Of a stretch of DNA of 64,000 nt, positions 1 through 9,824 are shown piece after piece. Made by a program: the position numbers and the translations under genes. The DNA is from Prochlorococcus sp. AG-402-I21 (GTDB lineage: Bacteria > Cyanobacteriota > Cyanobacteriia > PCC-6307 > Cyanobiaceae), in assembly GCA_003216955.1 (NCBI GenBank), contig QCHZ01000001.1, positions 1 through 64,000 on the forward strand, given 5' to 3'. The notes below the pieces were generated by a model. It was not told the origin of the DNA. It made no database searches and was given only the letters and a program-made list of their open reading frames with translations. The stretch's first letter is position 1. Every line of letters starts with the position of its first letter.

Positions 1-1460
1 TCATTCCAAGCTGGAAAGTCTGATTCGTTTACAAGAACTCCTATTACTATCCTTCCTGTATCAGCTCCATGGTTTCGATAATGGAAAATACTTATTGTCC
101 ACTCTGGTCTCATTGAGTTAACAAATCTCATTAAGGCCCCTGGCCTTTCTGGAAATTCAAATCTGTATAGTAATTCCTTGTACCTCCCTTCTGATATTTG
201 ATTCATTGATCTTGGGAGCCTGCCTCCAACCATATGCCTGAGATGAACCTTTGATAATTCATCATTACTTAAATCATTACAATCAAAACCCTTTCTCTTT
301 ATCGAACGAATTAATAATTCTCTATCATTTATATCTGATACTTCTACACCCATAAATATTTGAGCTGTTTTACCTTCTGACATTCTGTAACTAAATTCAG
401 TTAAATTTCGTGATCCGAGAGTTTCACATAAAAGTTTTAGACTTCCAGCTCTTTCGGGTATACCTACTGCCAGCATAGCTTCTTTTTCCTCACCTAATTC
501 TGCTCTTTCTGCGACGAATCTAAGTCGTTCAAAATTCATATTTGCACCACAAGCTATTGCAACTAGGTTGTTATCTTTTAACTGATTATTAACAACATGT
601 TTTTTTAATCCAGCTATGGATAATGCACCTGCTGGTTCAAGAATTGATCTTGTATCCTCAAAAACATCTTTTATTGCTGCACAAATTTCGTCAGTATTTA
701 CGGTAATCATTTCATCTACATTTTTTTTGCAAATAGAGAAAGTATTATCTCCTACCTTTCTTACCGCAACACCGTCAGCAAAAAGGCCAACACTTTTAAG
801 CTTCACAGGCTTGTTGGCCTTAATTGAAAGTGTCATTGCGCAAGCATCTTCAGGTTCAACTCCAATAATCCTTGTATCCGGCCATATTGCTTTTATGTAT
901 GCACTTACTCCGGCTATTAGTCCACCTCCTCCAACCGCGATGTATATAGCATCAGGTGGCTTTTTACTCTGTCTAAGTATTTCTAGACCTATAGTTCCCT
1001 GCCCGGCAATAACTTCAGGATCATCAAATGGATGGATGAAGGTTAGATTTTCTTTTTTAGATATTTCTAATGCTTTTTCGTAGCACTCATCATATGTCTC
1101 GCCAAAAAGAATAACTTCAGCTTTATGCGACTCAACAGCCCTTACTTTCATTATGGGAGTAGTTAGAGGCATCACAATCACTGATCTGCATTTAAGGAAT
1201 GATGCACTTAATGCAACTCCCTGAGCATGGTTACCAGCGCTTGATGCAATTACTCCTCTAGAAAGTTCTTCCTTGGTTAGCTGAGACATGCGGTTAAATG
1301 CACCTCTTAACTTGAATGAAAAGACAGATTGAAGGTCTTCTCTCTTAAACCAGATATCGTTTTTGAATTTTTTACTTAAGATTTTTGCCCTTTCTAGTGG
1401 TGTTTCTTGAGCAACGTCATAAACACGAGCTCTGAGTATTTTTTGTAAATAGTCCTCCAT
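1..1460 (-). CDS. ilvA: Threonine ammonia-lyase (threonine dehydratase), C-terminus cut by window edge
   Basis: PLP enzyme that deaminates threonine to 2-oxobutanoate, the first step of isoleucine synthesis. Translating the minus strand from the ATG at 1460 gives MEDYLQKILRARVYDV and then a PLP-lysine motif, SFKLRG, with Lys at residue 50. A glycine-rich SGNHAQG-type loop follows, and then the long C-terminal region expected of the biosynthetic form with ACT-like regulatory domains, so feedback control by isoleucine is expected from the family. The frame is still open at base 1; about 486 residues are visible and I estimate a few tens are missing. It is divergent from dxs, 119 bases away. ilvE at 37.7 kb catalyses the last step of the same pathway. 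Confidence 0.93.
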   Translation of the reverse strand, partial: MEDYLQKILRARVYDVAQETPLERAKILSKKFKNDIWFKREDLQSVFSFKLRGAFNRMSQLTKEELSRGVIASSAGNHAQGVALSASFLKCRSVIVMPLTTPIMKVRAVESHKAEVILFGETYDECYEKALEISKKENLTFIHPFDDPEVIAGQGTIGLEILRQSKKPPDAIYIAVGGGGLIAGVSAYIKAIWPDTRIIGVEPEDACAMTLSIKANKPVKLKSVGLFADGVAVRKVGDNTFSICKKNVDEMITVNTDEICAAIKDVFEDTRSILEPAGALSIAGLKKHVVNNQLKDNNLVAIACGANMNFERLRFVAERAELGEEKEAMLAVGIPERAGSLKLLCETLGSRNLTEFSYRMSEGKTAQIFMGVEVSDINDRELLIRSIKRKGFDCNDLSNDELSKVHLRHMVGGRLPRSMNQISEGRYKELLYRFEFPERPGALMRFVNSMRPEWTISIFHYRNHGADTGRIVIGVLVNESDFPAWN

Positions 1461-1579
1461 ATCTAGTTTTTCACCGATTTTTGGTTTATGTATTTTCTAC
1501 ATTCCATTTGTTCTTGTGCAAGTTTTATCAAAATGTAGGGTAGACCTCGTAGATTGGAGGAATTCAATCTCAGAGTTAC

Positions 1580-3466
1580 ATGCGTCTGAGCCAGTTAAGT
1601 CATCCGAATGAGCTTCATGGCTTAGCCATTAGTGAATTGGAAGATGTTGCTTGCCAAATTAGAGAAAGGCATCTTCAAGTAGTTTCTACTAGTGGTGGCC
1701 ACTTAGGTCCAGGTCTTGGTGTTGTTGAGTTAACAATTGCCCTCTATCAGACTTTAGATTTAGATGTCGACAAAGTTATTTGGGATGTTGGACATCAAGC
1801 CTATCCACACAAGTTACTAACAGGAAGATATCAACGATTTGATACCCTTAGACAGCAAAAAGGAGTAGCTGGTTACCTAAAAAGATCAGAAAGTAAGTTT
1901 GATCATTTTGGAGCAGGACATGCCAGCACATCTATTTCAGCTGCTCTTGGAATGGCGATAGCTAGAGATCGAAAAGGAGAAAAATATAAATGTGTAGCAG
2001 TTATAGGTGACGGTGCCTTAACCGGTGGAATGGCTTTAGAGGCTATAAATCACGCGGGACACCTACCAAAAACTCCTCTATTGGTAGTTTTAAATGACAA
2101 TGATATGTCGATTTCGCCTCCTGTTGGAGCATTGTCGACTTATTTAAATCGTATGCGTCATAGCCCACCAGTTCAATTTATATCTGACAGTGTTCAAGAA
2201 AGCGTCAAAAACCTACCCTTTATGGGAGATGCCATACAAGAGGAATTTAAATCTCTTACTGGGAGCGTTAGGCGTTTAGCAGTTCCTAGTGTGGGAGCTG
2301 TTTTTGAGGAATTGGGTTTCACTTATATGGGGCCTGTAGATGGGCATGATATTGCTGCACTGACCAGGACATTTAATGCTGCACATAAAGTTGGTGGACC
2401 TGTAATGGTCCATGTTGCTACTACAAAGGGAAAAGGTTATCCATATGCTGAGGCTGATCAGGTTGGTTACCATGCTCAGTCTTCTTTTGATTTAACAACA
2501 GGAAAATCTCTTCCTTCTAAAACTCCTAAACCTCCAAGTTTTAGTAAGGTTTTTGGTCAAACTTTAGTAAAACTTTGCGAGCAAGATAGCAAGATTGTTG
2601 GTATTACTGCTGCTATGGCAGAAGGGACAGCTTTAAATCTTTTACAGAAAGCTATTCCAGATCAGTATGTTGATGTTGGTATAGCTGAACAACATGCTGT
2701 AACTCTTGCTGGTGGAATGGCTTGTGAGGGTATTAAACCAGTTGTAGCTATTTACAGTACTTTTTTACAACGAGCATATGATCAACTAATTCATGATATC
2801 GGGATACAGAACTTACCTGTAACTTTTGTATTAGACAGAGCTGGAATTGTAGGAGCTGATGGCCCAACTCATCAGGGGCAATATGACATTAGTTATTTAA
2901 GATGCGTTCCTAATTTTACTGTTATGGCTCCAAAAGATGAGTCTGAATTGCAGCAAATGTTAGTTACATGTATTAATCACAGTGGTCCGTCAGCTCTAAG
3001 AATACCTAGAGGCTCTGGAGAGGGAGCAGCGTTAATGGAGGAAGGATGGGAGTCTCTAGAAATAGGTAAGGCTGAGATAATAGAAGAAGGAGATAATTTA
3101 TTAATAATTGGTTATGGATCTATGGTTTGCCCAGCAATTAAAACAGCGGCAATACTAAAGGCCAATGGTGTGAATAGTACTGTTATTAATGCTCGTTTTA
3201 TAAGACCATTAGATGAGGAAACTATTCATAACGCTGCAAAAAGAATTGGTAAAGTTGTAACAATGGAAGAAGGAACATTATTGGGTGGTTTTGGATCAGC
3301 AGTCGTTGAATCTTTCAATGACAATGATATTTTTGTTCCTACATTAAGAATAGGTATACCTGATAAATTAGTAGATCATGCAACTCCACAACAAAGCAAA
3401 GAATCTCTTGGCTTGACTCCCGAAATGATGGTTGATCAAATTAGAAATAAATTTAATTTTAAGTAA
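1580..3466 (+). CDS. dxs: 1-deoxy-D-xylulose-5-phosphate synthase
   Basis: Condenses pyruvate and glyceraldehyde 3-phosphate to DXP, the entry step of the MEP isoprenoid pathway that feeds carotenoids, the chlorophyll phytyl chain and quinones. The 628-residue protein has the full family length. The thiamine-diphosphate motif GDGALTGG is at residues 143-150 with the following Asn near 175. The transketolase-type pyrimidine domain has the catalytic Glu in [11 protein letters not shown], and there is a C-terminal transketolase domain. The ATG at 1580 gives the typical MRLSQL start; a GGAGG lies about 19 bases upstream, further than a normal ribosome site. The gene ends at a strong terminator shared with the convergent psaK. 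Confidence 0.97.
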   Translation: MRLSQLSHPNELHGLAISELEDVACQIRERHLQVVSTSGGHLGPGLGVVELTIALYQTLDLDVDKVIWDVGHQAYPHKLLTGRYQRFDTLRQQKGVAGYLKRSESKFDHFGAGHASTSISAALGMAIARDRKGEKYKCVAVIGDGALTGGMALEAINHAGHLPKTPLLVVLNDNDMSISPPVGALSTYLNRMRHSPPVQFISDSVQESVKNLPFMGDAIQEEFKSLTGSVRRLAVPSVGAVFEELGFTYMGPVDGHDIAALTRTFNAAHKVGGPVMVHVATTKGKGYPYAEADQVGYHAQSSFDLTTGKSLPSKTPKPPSFSKVFGQTLVKLCEQDSKIVGITAAMAEGTALNLLQKAIPDQYVDVGIAEQHAVTLAGGMACEGIKPVVAIYSTFLQRAYDQLIHDIGIQNLPVTFVLDRAGIVGADGPTHQGQYDISYLRCVPNFTVMAPKDESELQQMLVTCINHSGPSALRIPRGSGEGAALMEEGWESLEIGKAEIIEEGDNLLIIGYGSMVCPAIKTAAILKANGVNSTVINARFIRPLDEETIHNAAKRIGKVVTMEEGTLLGGFGSAVVESFNDNDIFVPTLRIGIPDKLVDHATPQQSKESLGLTPEMMVDQIRNKFNFK

Positions 3467-3480
3467 TTTTCTAAATATAA

Positions 3481-3513
3481 AAAAAAGGATTATATATTTA
3501 ATAATCCTTTTTT
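3481..3513. terminator. Bidirectional terminator between dxs and psaK
   Basis: A perfect 13-bp inverted repeat pairs 3481-3493 with 3501-3513 around a 7-base loop. The core is AAGGATTAT/ATAATCCTT and the arms run into A and T tracts, so each strand gives a stem followed by a U-run. Its position between convergent gene ends fits a terminator for both. Confidence 0.8.
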
Positions 3514-3536
3514 TATATTTAATTTTTAAACTTAGC

Positions 3537-3797
3537 TTATAAAACGCCTCTTGCCGCAAGGCCCAAAATTGATCCTATTCCTAAAACATGACCTAAGCAG
3601 TTTGCAGCTACAAAAGAACCATGACTTAATCCTCCATAAAACTGAGCATTAGGCATAGGAAAACCTTCGTTTGGCTTTTCAATATTTGATCTTGCTATTG
3701 CATAAGCAAGTAAATTGCAAAGGATCATCACAACGGCACATTTTGGAGACCATTGAAATGTCACTGGATCAGCTGCTGCTAATAATGTTGTGAGCAT
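3537..3797 (-). CDS. psaK: Photosystem I reaction centre subunit PsaK
   Basis: Small peripheral membrane subunit of photosystem I that binds chlorophyll at the edge of the complex in the thylakoid. The 86-residue protein has two hydrophobic segments (about residues 18-36 and 62-84) separated by a polar loop containing PNEGFPMPNAQFYGG. The C-terminal helix is glycine-rich (GLSHGSFVAANCLGHVLG), as in the PsaK/PsaG family. It is monocistronic as far as can be seen, leaving a 70-base gap to the upstream DUF3593 gene and ending at the shared terminator with dxs. Its presence alone identifies an oxygenic phototroph. Confidence 0.93.
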   Translation of the reverse strand: MLTTLLAAADPVTFQWSPKCAVVMILCNLLAYAIARSNIEKPNEGFPMPNAQFYGGLSHGSFVAANCLGHVLGIGSILGLAARGVL

Positions 3798-3867
3798 CTT
3801 TTATCCCTATTGAATAAATTCATTATCGACCATAAAGATTGATTTTGCGTCAAATGTTACTCACCTC

Positions 3868-4212
3868 TTAAGAGTTTTTTACTTCCGTTTTATTTTTAAA
3901 TGACTGCAGCATCAAAACGAAACCGTAAACAACAAATGCATCGCTAATCGTTAAAAACGATTCTGCTAGTCCGTGCAGCACATCAACATTTGTTAATTCA
4001 TCACCAAAATAAACTTGTGCGATTATTGCAAAAACTATCGTCATGAATACAAATAAGAGAGTTAACTTAAAACCAATAATTGATATTTTTGGTATAGATT
4101 TTGTTTTGCTTGCGTAACGCAGAAAAACTAGATAAGGAATTAGTGAAAGGACGAAAAATGGACTAGGATCAATTCGTGCAATTGACTCAAGACTAAGAAT
4201 TGAAATATTCAT
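3868..4212 (-). CDS. DUF3593 membrane protein
   Basis: Member of a family of unknown function found in cyanobacteria and plastid-bearing eukaryotes. The 114 residues contain about three hydrophobic segments (near 17-32, 45-68 and 85-104). The motif DPSPFFVLSLIPYLVFLRY near the N-terminus is what I used to recognise the family. The start ATG overlaps the stop of the DUF2499 gene by four bases, so the two are translationally coupled and the proteins probably act together in a membrane. No catalytic residues are evident and I do not assign a function. Confidence 0.8.
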   Translation of the reverse strand: MNISILSLESIARIDPSPFFVLSLIPYLVFLRYASKTKSIPKISIIGFKLTLLFVFMTIVFAIIAQVYFGDELTNVDVLHGLAESFLTISDAFVVYGFVLMLQSFKNKTEVKNS

Positions 4213-4517
4213 TGTTTTGATTGTGATGATTCAGATCTAAACAAGTTCCAAGCAGCAAATGCAAGGCATATGTTTCCTATAGTTGTAAGAGCTGCCTGTA
4301 GTACAACTAATCCTTTTAATTCATTACTGTTGTCAAATATATGCCAAGTGATTGCTGCCATAGCACTAGCAAGATTTGGCAACATTGCTAAAGCAAAATA
4401 ACCTAAAGCCTTGTTATTGGATATAGATGAAATATAGTCAATTATTATTATTGCAATCCCCCACTCAAATAGAGTTGCAATATGGATAAACCAAGTTCCT
4501 AAAGAAAGTTCATGCAT
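4209..4517 (-). CDS. DUF2499 membrane protein
   Basis: The 102-residue integral membrane protein begins MHELSLGTWFIHIATLFEW, typical of DUF2499, and has about three hydrophobic segments (8-30, 38-57 and 68-92). The family is shared by cyanobacteria and plants and its biochemical role is not established. The gene sits between bcp (8-base overlap at its start) and the DUF3593 gene (4-base overlap at its end), so the three form a tight operon. The invariant pairing with DUF3593 suggests a two-protein membrane unit; that is an inference from the overlap. Confidence 0.8.
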   Translation of the reverse strand: MHELSLGTWFIHIATLFEWGIAIIIIDYISSISNNKALGYFALAMLPNLASAMAAITWHIFDNSNELKGLVVLQAALTTIGNICLAFAAWNLFRSESSQSKQ

Positions 4518-5064
4518 ATATTTTCTTTTGTTTAAAAAGCTCTTCTAAAACTTCTTGAGCATGTCCTATTGGTCTTACTCCAATCCATTTATATATAACT
4601 ATACCCTTTGGATTGATCATAAATGTATTTCTTTTTGAATAGGGTTCCAACCATGAATCATATGATTTACTTATTTTCCCTGTCGTATCTGAAAGAAGGG
4701 TGTATCCAAGTTTTTCGGATGTACAAAAAGATTCATGTTCTTCTTCGTTGTCAGCAGAGATTCCAACTACACAGGCATTATGTTTTTTAAACTTAGAAAT
4801 ATTATCTTGAAATCCTTTGGCTTGTAATGTACAACCACTTGAGAAATCCTTAGGATAAAAATATAAAATCAGCCATTCACCTGAAAAATCGTCTAGAGAC
4901 CATTCCTTTTTATTTGGATTGTTTTTGTTAAAACCATTTAATAGAAATTCAGGTGCTTTTTGGCCAAGCTTAACCGAATTTATACTTGCGAATAATCTTG
5001 AAGGTTTATTAAATAAAATACTAAAAAATAAAACAAAAGATTTTATAAATTGACTTCTTTTCAT
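4510..5064 (-). CDS. bcp: Peroxiredoxin Q/BCP family, membrane- or lumen-targeted, no resolving Cys at the usual site
   Basis: Thiol peroxidase that reduces hydrogen peroxide and organic peroxides. The 184 residues begin with a basic and then hydrophobic stretch (residues 1-28) that looks like a signal or anchor. The PrxQ core follows, with LYFYPKDFSSGCTLQ and the peroxidatic Cys at residue 78. In classical BCP the resolving Cys sits five residues later; here that position is Lys83. Cys98 and Cys114 are the only other candidates. The N-terminal segment suggests export or thylakoid association. It is first of a run with DUF2499 and DUF3593 and follows rpmB by 18 bases. The family call is firm; reductant and location are inferred. 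Confidence 0.87.
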   Translation of the reverse strand: MKRSQFIKSFVLFFSILFNKPSRLFASINSVKLGQKAPEFLLNGFNKNNPNKKEWSLDDFSGEWLILYFYPKDFSSGCTLQAKGFQDNISKFKKHNACVVGISADNEEEHESFCTSEKLGYTLLSDTTGKISKSYDSWLEPYSKRNTFMINPKGIVIYKWIGVRPIGHAQEVLEELFKQKKIYA

Positions 5065-5082
5065 TTGATTAAAAAATCAAAT

Positions 5083-5319
5083 TTAAAGTTTGTTTAAATC
5101 TACTCCTAATGATTTGGCATATTTACCTAATCCCTTCTTCTGAATAGTTTTTAGTGCTCTTGTCGTTACTCTTATATTGATCCATTTGTTTTCTTCCTCC
5201 CACCATAATCTTCGCTGCTGCAAATTTGCTTGCTGCAATTTTTTGGTTCTAATATGGGAATGGCTGACTGACATTCCGTTGTTAGCTCTTGTGCCTGTAA
5301 GTTGGCAAACTCTAGACAT
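5083..5319 (-). CDS. rpmB: 50S ribosomal protein L28
   Basis: The 78-residue basic protein starts [22 protein letters not shown], the characteristic L28 N-terminus, and continues with the WWEEENKWI region and a basic C-terminus. It binds 23S rRNA in the large subunit. Length and sequence are normal for cyanobacteria. It lies 44 bases downstream of htpG on the same strand and 18 bases before the peroxiredoxin gene, so it may be cotranscribed with both. Confidence 0.97.
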   Translation of the reverse strand: MSRVCQLTGTRANNGMSVSHSHIRTKKLQQANLQQRRLWWEEENKWINIRVTTRALKTIQKKGLGKYAKSLGVDLNKL

Positions 5320-5363
5320 TTTTAAACTTTATCGTTTTTGTATTCTATCAAATGAGGTTGAGA

Positions 5364-7268
5364 TTAAACGAATTTTTGCATTAATTTCCCTAATAACTCA
5401 GCATTCCTAGTTTGAAAAGCTGCGATATCTTTATTCTCAAGACCTCCAATTGACAGTTTTGCCATCTCATAAACATGAATAGAAATGTCACTTGCTAATT
5501 GACCTTCCTCTGATTTGCTAGATCCTTCAATAACTATTGGGTTGGAATTTAACTTTAATAATCCTTGAATAAGTGGATGATTTGAATTTACGATTAAATT
5601 ATGATATTCAGGTAGACCAGGAAGTTTCTGTTCCATTAATGCTGTTATATCATTAATTCTTCTCATTTGTTCTGGTAATAATATTAATGAAGGTGGAGAA
5701 TTTTCGCCTTTAAGGCTTTGTACTTGTACGGTCACTTTTTCATTGTTTAGAGCTGAACTAATCATCTTTTTAAGTGTTTCTGACTTTGTATTTCCATCTT
5801 TATCTGCGATTTCAGGTGAATCATCTTTAATACTTTCATCAAGTTCGGAGTCGACTCTCACGAAATTTATTTCTTTATTTTTTTCTTCTAACCAAGGAAT
5901 AAATTGGGTATCAATAACAGTATCAAGTTTTAATACTTCTTTGCCTTGTGAAGTCCACATATTGAGTGCTGTTGATTGAGAGACTTCATCCGTTGAATAT
6001 AAAACCTTTTTGTTCTCATCAGTTAGCCTACTCTTATAAGCATCAAGAGTGGTAAAAGTCTTTGATCCAGATTTTATTAGTTCATTAGTGTCTTCATTTT
6101 CTGCTGAAATGTTTTTTGATGTTGAATATAAAATTATCTCTTTTACTTGTTCTGCAAATTTCTCATCTTCCATAGCACCTATTTTTATAAAGGGCGATAT
6201 GGAGTCCCAAATATCGGCGTAAAATTGGGTTTCATCTTTCTTTAATGTTTTAAGCTTATCGGCTAACTTCTTTGCAATAAAGTTACCGATAGATTTAACT
6301 CTTCTGTCTGATTGTAATGCGCTTCTGCTGACATTTAAGGGGATGTCGGGTGAATCTATTACACCCCTCAAAGGTAATAAGTATCTAGGAACAATTTCTT
6401 TAATTGAGTCACTAACAAATACCTGATTACAGAATAGTTTGATTTCACCGCTTTCCCAATCGGCTCTTCCACTTATCTTTGGGAAATATAATATACCTTG
6501 CAAATTATAAGGATAGTCTGTGTTTAAATGAACCCATAAAAGAGGATCGCCTTGAAAAGGATAGAGATATTTATACAGTTCAATATAATCTTCGTCCTTT
6601 AGATTTTGTTTGCTTTCTCTCCAAGGTGGATTCATTTTATTGATAACTTCTTCTTCAAGCGAGATTTCAATAGGCATAAAATCACAATATTTTTTTATTA
6701 ATGTTTTAATCCTGCTTGGTTCAATGTATTCAACTTCTTCTTCCATTAAATGTAAAATTATATCTGTACCTATTTCTTCTTTATCTGATTCGTCAAGTGA
6801 ATATTGAGGTGAACCATTACATTTCCATTTAATAGCTTGTGAATCATTCTTTGCTGATTTAGTTATTATTTCGACTTCTTCCGCAACCATAAAACTTGAA
6901 TAAAAACCGAGTCCAAAATGACCTATAAATCCATCATCAGGTTGTTTATATTTTTCAAGGAATTCTTCTGCACTTGAGAAAGCTACTTGATTAATATATT
7001 TCTTGATTTCGTCACTAGTCATTCCTATTCCATTGTCACTAATTGTCAATGTCTTATGTTCTCTGTCAATCGAGATTTTTATTTTTTCATCATCAGCTGC
7101 TAAACAATCTCCTGCAAAGGCTGCCATTTTCCTTTTTTTGATTGCATCTACGGAGTTACTTATAAGCTCTCTAATGAATATTTCATGATCTGAGTAGACT
7201 GCTTTTTTAATTATTGGAAATATATTTTCTGTGTGAATTAGAATAGTTCCTTCTTCTTTAACAGGCAT
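5364..7268 (-). CDS. htpG: Molecular chaperone HtpG (Hsp90)
   Basis: ATP-dependent dimeric cytosolic chaperone of the GHKL superfamily. The 634 residues show the N-terminal nucleotide site: the RELISNSVDAI helix, the DNGIGMT loop near residue 78 and the GHFGLGFYSSFMVAEEV lid region near 116-130. A middle domain with the conserved GVIDSPDIPLNVSR segment (carrying the catalytic Arg region) and a C-terminal dimerisation domain follow. The length is usual for cyanobacterial HtpG, which is known to matter for heat and oxidative stress and for tetrapyrrole enzymes. No heat-shock operator could be identified upstream. Confidence 0.96.
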   Translation of the reverse strand: MPVKEEGTILIHTENIFPIIKKAVYSDHEIFIRELISNSVDAIKKRKMAAFAGDCLAADDEKIKISIDREHKTLTISDNGIGMTSDEIKKYINQVAFSSAEEFLEKYKQPDDGFIGHFGLGFYSSFMVAEEVEIITKSAKNDSQAIKWKCNGSPQYSLDESDKEEIGTDIILHLMEEEVEYIEPSRIKTLIKKYCDFMPIEISLEEEVINKMNPPWRESKQNLKDEDYIELYKYLYPFQGDPLLWVHLNTDYPYNLQGILYFPKISGRADWESGEIKLFCNQVFVSDSIKEIVPRYLLPLRGVIDSPDIPLNVSRSALQSDRRVKSIGNFIAKKLADKLKTLKKDETQFYADIWDSISPFIKIGAMEDEKFAEQVKEIILYSTSKNISAENEDTNELIKSGSKTFTTLDAYKSRLTDENKKVLYSTDEVSQSTALNMWTSQGKEVLKLDTVIDTQFIPWLEEKNKEINFVRVDSELDESIKDDSPEIADKDGNTKSETLKKMISSALNNEKVTVQVQSLKGENSPPSLILLPEQMRRINDITALMEQKLPGLPEYHNLIVNSNHPLIQGLLKLNSNPIVIEGSSKSEEGQLASDISIHVYEMAKLSIGGLENKDIAAFQTRNAELLGKLMQKFV

Positions 7269-7398
7269 GACTTAACAAAATTTCTAACATCATAGCGATA
7301 CAAATTTCTATTTAGGTGCTAAAAGCATAAGTGTTATTGATTAAAGCTCAATAGTTTTCGATTCCTGACAATTATTAAAAAGATATACGAGATTGATA

Positions 7399-8574
7399 TC
7401 AATCTATCCATTCAATTTTTGTGCATCTATTCGATTTTAAAAGATGATTTGTTGCATCATTTGTCTTTAGAGGTTCATGTGTAATCACAGAAATAACTCC
7501 CTTGTTGTGCCATTCCTTTTGTTGTTTTAATGCTTTATATAAACTTGCACTTTGCTTGTATGCGATTAATACTTTATCATTATTAACTTTCACTTCTTCA
7601 TTTGAGGAGACTAACTCCCTGATTTTATCAATGCTAATACTAAAACCAATTCCAAAGCAATTATGATCGCTTGAACTAAATTTCTTTACTAAATCATCAT
7701 ATCTCCCACCTTTAGCAAGGATAACAGGAGCACTTGATGATGATGAAACAAGAGAAAATGTTAATCCACTATATAATTTATATTTGGTTCCTAATGTAGG
7801 GTCTAATTGTACTTCTATCCCTTTCTCTTTAGCTAATGGTTCAATAATTGTAAATAATTCCCTTAGGTTATCAATGTAAGAATTCGATCCATAAATATTT
7901 TTTAGATTTGTTAATACTTTTTCTGGTGTACCTCTCATATTCATGATCTTTTTTATAAACATTCTTTGTTCATCTTTAACATCAAGCGTACTCAATGCAA
8001 TGTAATCAAGATCGCAAAGAATGTTTTTTATTTGATCTATCATGGTTGAATCAAATGAGCTTAAAATAAGTTCCAAGAGATATGTATTACCAATTAGCAA
8101 TGTCATTTTATATTCCTGATCAATTTCAATTATTTTTAATGATTCAATTAGTAGAGATAGAAGTTCTATCTCTGCATTAATAGCTTTAGTTCCAATCAAT
8201 TCTACCCCGCTTTGAAATGACTCCTCGATGTCTATACCACCATCAATGCTTTGATTGCACTTAAATGAGGTGCCTGTCGACCAGAAACGAAGGGGCCTTT
8301 CATAATTATTAAATCTAGTTGAAGCAGCACGAACAATTGACGCTGTTATTTCAGGTCTTAAACCAAGAGGTTCATCAGAAACGATTTTTAGTATTTCATT
8401 GTTCGAAATTCCACCCGCTGCCATAAGTGTGTCTAGACGTTCAATATGTGGTGGTGATATTCGCTCATATCCCCAAAGTTGATATAAAGATGAAAGTTTT
8501 GATGCAATTAGATGATTCTTTCTTACTTGCTGAGGATTTAAGTCGCGCGCACCCGAGGCAGGTTGCAATGTCAT
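7399..8574 (-). CDS. hisZ: ATP phosphoribosyltransferase regulatory subunit HisZ
   Basis: Catalytically inactive class II aminoacyl-tRNA synthetase paralog that activates and allosterically controls the short form of HisG, the first enzyme of histidine synthesis. The 391 residues show the histidyl-tRNA-synthetase-like fold: a motif 1 region near LWGYERISPPHIERLDTL, motif 2 with RPLRFWSTGTSFKCN, and the AKGGRYDDLVKKF glycine-rich strand. Unlike a true HisRS, the C-terminal anticodon-binding domain is poorly conserved, which favours HisZ. It follows the suhB-type gene by 27 bases. A diverged histidyl-tRNA synthetase is the alternative and is less likely. Confidence 0.88.
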   Translation of the reverse strand: MTLQPASGARDLNPQQVRKNHLIASKLSSLYQLWGYERISPPHIERLDTLMAAGGISNNEILKIVSDEPLGLRPEITASIVRAASTRFNNYERPLRFWSTGTSFKCNQSIDGGIDIEESFQSGVELIGTKAINAEIELLSLLIESLKIIEIDQEYKMTLLIGNTYLLELILSSFDSTMIDQIKNILCDLDYIALSTLDVKDEQRMFIKKIMNMRGTPEKVLTNLKNIYGSNSYIDNLRELFTIIEPLAKEKGIEVQLDPTLGTKYKLYSGLTFSLVSSSSSAPVILAKGGRYDDLVKKFSSSDHNCFGIGFSISIDKIRELVSSNEEVKVNNDKVLIAYKQSASLYKALKQQKEWHNKGVISVITHEPLKTNDATNHLLKSNRCTKIEWID

Positions 8575-8601
8575 TATTTGAATCTTTTTATTACTTAAGG
8601 A

Positions 8602-9483
8602 TCACATAAATTGGGAATATTTTCCACCATAAGAATTAGGAGTTAATGGTCTAATTTTTTCTAGTTCATTTATTAGCTCATTTTGAATCTTAGGATTACA
8701 AGCAAGAATTCTGCCGGTATTCAGATCAAAATCTCCAGAAGGATAGTTGGAAACTATTCCACCTGCCATTTCAACTAGTGGTACTCCTGCTGCCATATCC
8801 CATTTAGAAAGACCGCGTTCCCAAAAACCATCCACTTTTCCTGAGGCTACAAATGCTAGATCTACTGCTGCTGCTCCTCCTCTTCTGACGCCATGGGTGC
8901 GATGAGTTAGCCAACAAAATTCTGAATAATTATTGTCTAATACTTCTCGTCTGTCATATGCGAAACCAGTAACTAGGAGTGAATCAGACAAGGAATTTGT
9001 GTCCGTAACATTTATCTTTTCACCATTACAAAATGATCCATTCTCTGGTGAGGCATAATAAATTTCATTTAAAGAAGGTACCGATATTGCTCCCAAAATT
9101 GGATTGCTATTCCAAATTAAACCTATTGAAGTTGCAAACAATGGAAACCCATGGGCATAGTTTGTTGTTCCATCAAGAGGGTCTATACACCATTTTAATT
9201 CTCCATCTTTTAACTTATATCCACTTTCTTCAGCAAGAATAGAAATATTAGGAGTTTCTTTTTCTAAATAGTCTATTATTATCTTTTCACATTCTATATC
9301 TGCATTAGTTACAAGATCACCAGCAGTTCCCTTACAATTTATAGTTTTAATTCTTCCATAATTATTCATCAGAGAGGCTCCACCTCTTTCTGCAGCCTGC
9401 TTGGCAATATCTAATAATTTATTAAGTTCATCATTAGTTAGACCTGCATTTAAGGCTGCGGTTTTGCAGGAAGGTTTCTTCAT
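8602..9483 (-). CDS. suhB: Inositol-phosphate phosphatase family protein
   Basis: Mg-dependent, Li-sensitive phosphatase fold. The 293-residue protein has the metal-binding motif WCIDPLDGTTNYAHGFP near residue 98 and the second family signature SKWDMAAGVPLVEMAGG near 225, with the LAEESG Glu upstream. Members hydrolyse inositol-1-phosphate or related sugar phosphates, and in some bacteria histidinol-phosphate. Immediate proximity to hisZ makes histidinol-phosphatase activity worth considering, but the motifs do not discriminate. Start ATG at 9483; the upstream 216 bases to tRNA-Ser are AT-rich and hold no gene that I can see. Confidence 0.88.
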   Translation of the reverse strand: MKKPSCKTAALNAGLTNDELNKLLDIAKQAAERGGASLMNNYGRIKTINCKGTAGDLVTNADIECEKIIIDYLEKETPNISILAEESGYKLKDGELKWCIDPLDGTTNYAHGFPLFATSIGLIWNSNPILGAISVPSLNEIYYASPENGSFCNGEKINVTDTNSLSDSLLVTGFAYDRREVLDNNYSEFCWLTHRTHGVRRGGAAAVDLAFVASGKVDGFWERGLSKWDMAAGVPLVEMAGGIVSNYPSGDFDLNTGRILACNPKIQNELINELEKIRPLTPNSYGGKYSQFM

Positions 9484-9699
9484 AACTAATGTTTTTAATT
9501 ATAATAATGGACTGCTATTGGATGAATCTATTTATCTTTAAATCAATTTATTCTCATTTAGAAATTAATTATTAATAGGACCTTTTTTATCGTAAAAATA
9601 TTTATTAAATAAATCCGACATTTTAATTTTTAACAATAGCTCTATTGTGGTATATATTTAAATCGAGCAACTGAAAAAGTTCTTCATTGCTGAATTCAA

Positions 9700-9786
9700 G
9701 GAGAGGTGGCCGAGTGGTTGAAGGCGCAGCACTGGAAATGCTGTATAGGGGCAACCCTATCGAGGGTTCGAATCCCTCTCTCTCCG
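9700..9786 (+). tRNA. tRNA-Ser (GGA)
   Basis: The cloverleaf folds by eye. The acceptor GGAGAGG pairs with the 3' TCTCTCC (one G-T pair) and the discriminator is G. The anticodon loop reads CTGGAAA with anticodon GGA. There is a long variable arm (class II, as for Ser), and the T arm GAGGG/CCCTC encloses TTCGAAT. The 3' CCA is not encoded. The length of 87 bases is normal for tRNA-Ser. It stands alone on the plus strand between suhB and pstB, which run leftward. Confidence 0.97.
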
Positions 9787-9824
9787 TCCCGCAAGGTAAC
9801 TTTTAATTAAAAAAGCTTTAGTGT

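Noticed and set aside
616-1083. 155-codon open frame on the plus strand
   Set aside because: It is exactly antisense to ilvA, whose minus-strand protein shows clear PLP-enzyme motifs through the same bases.
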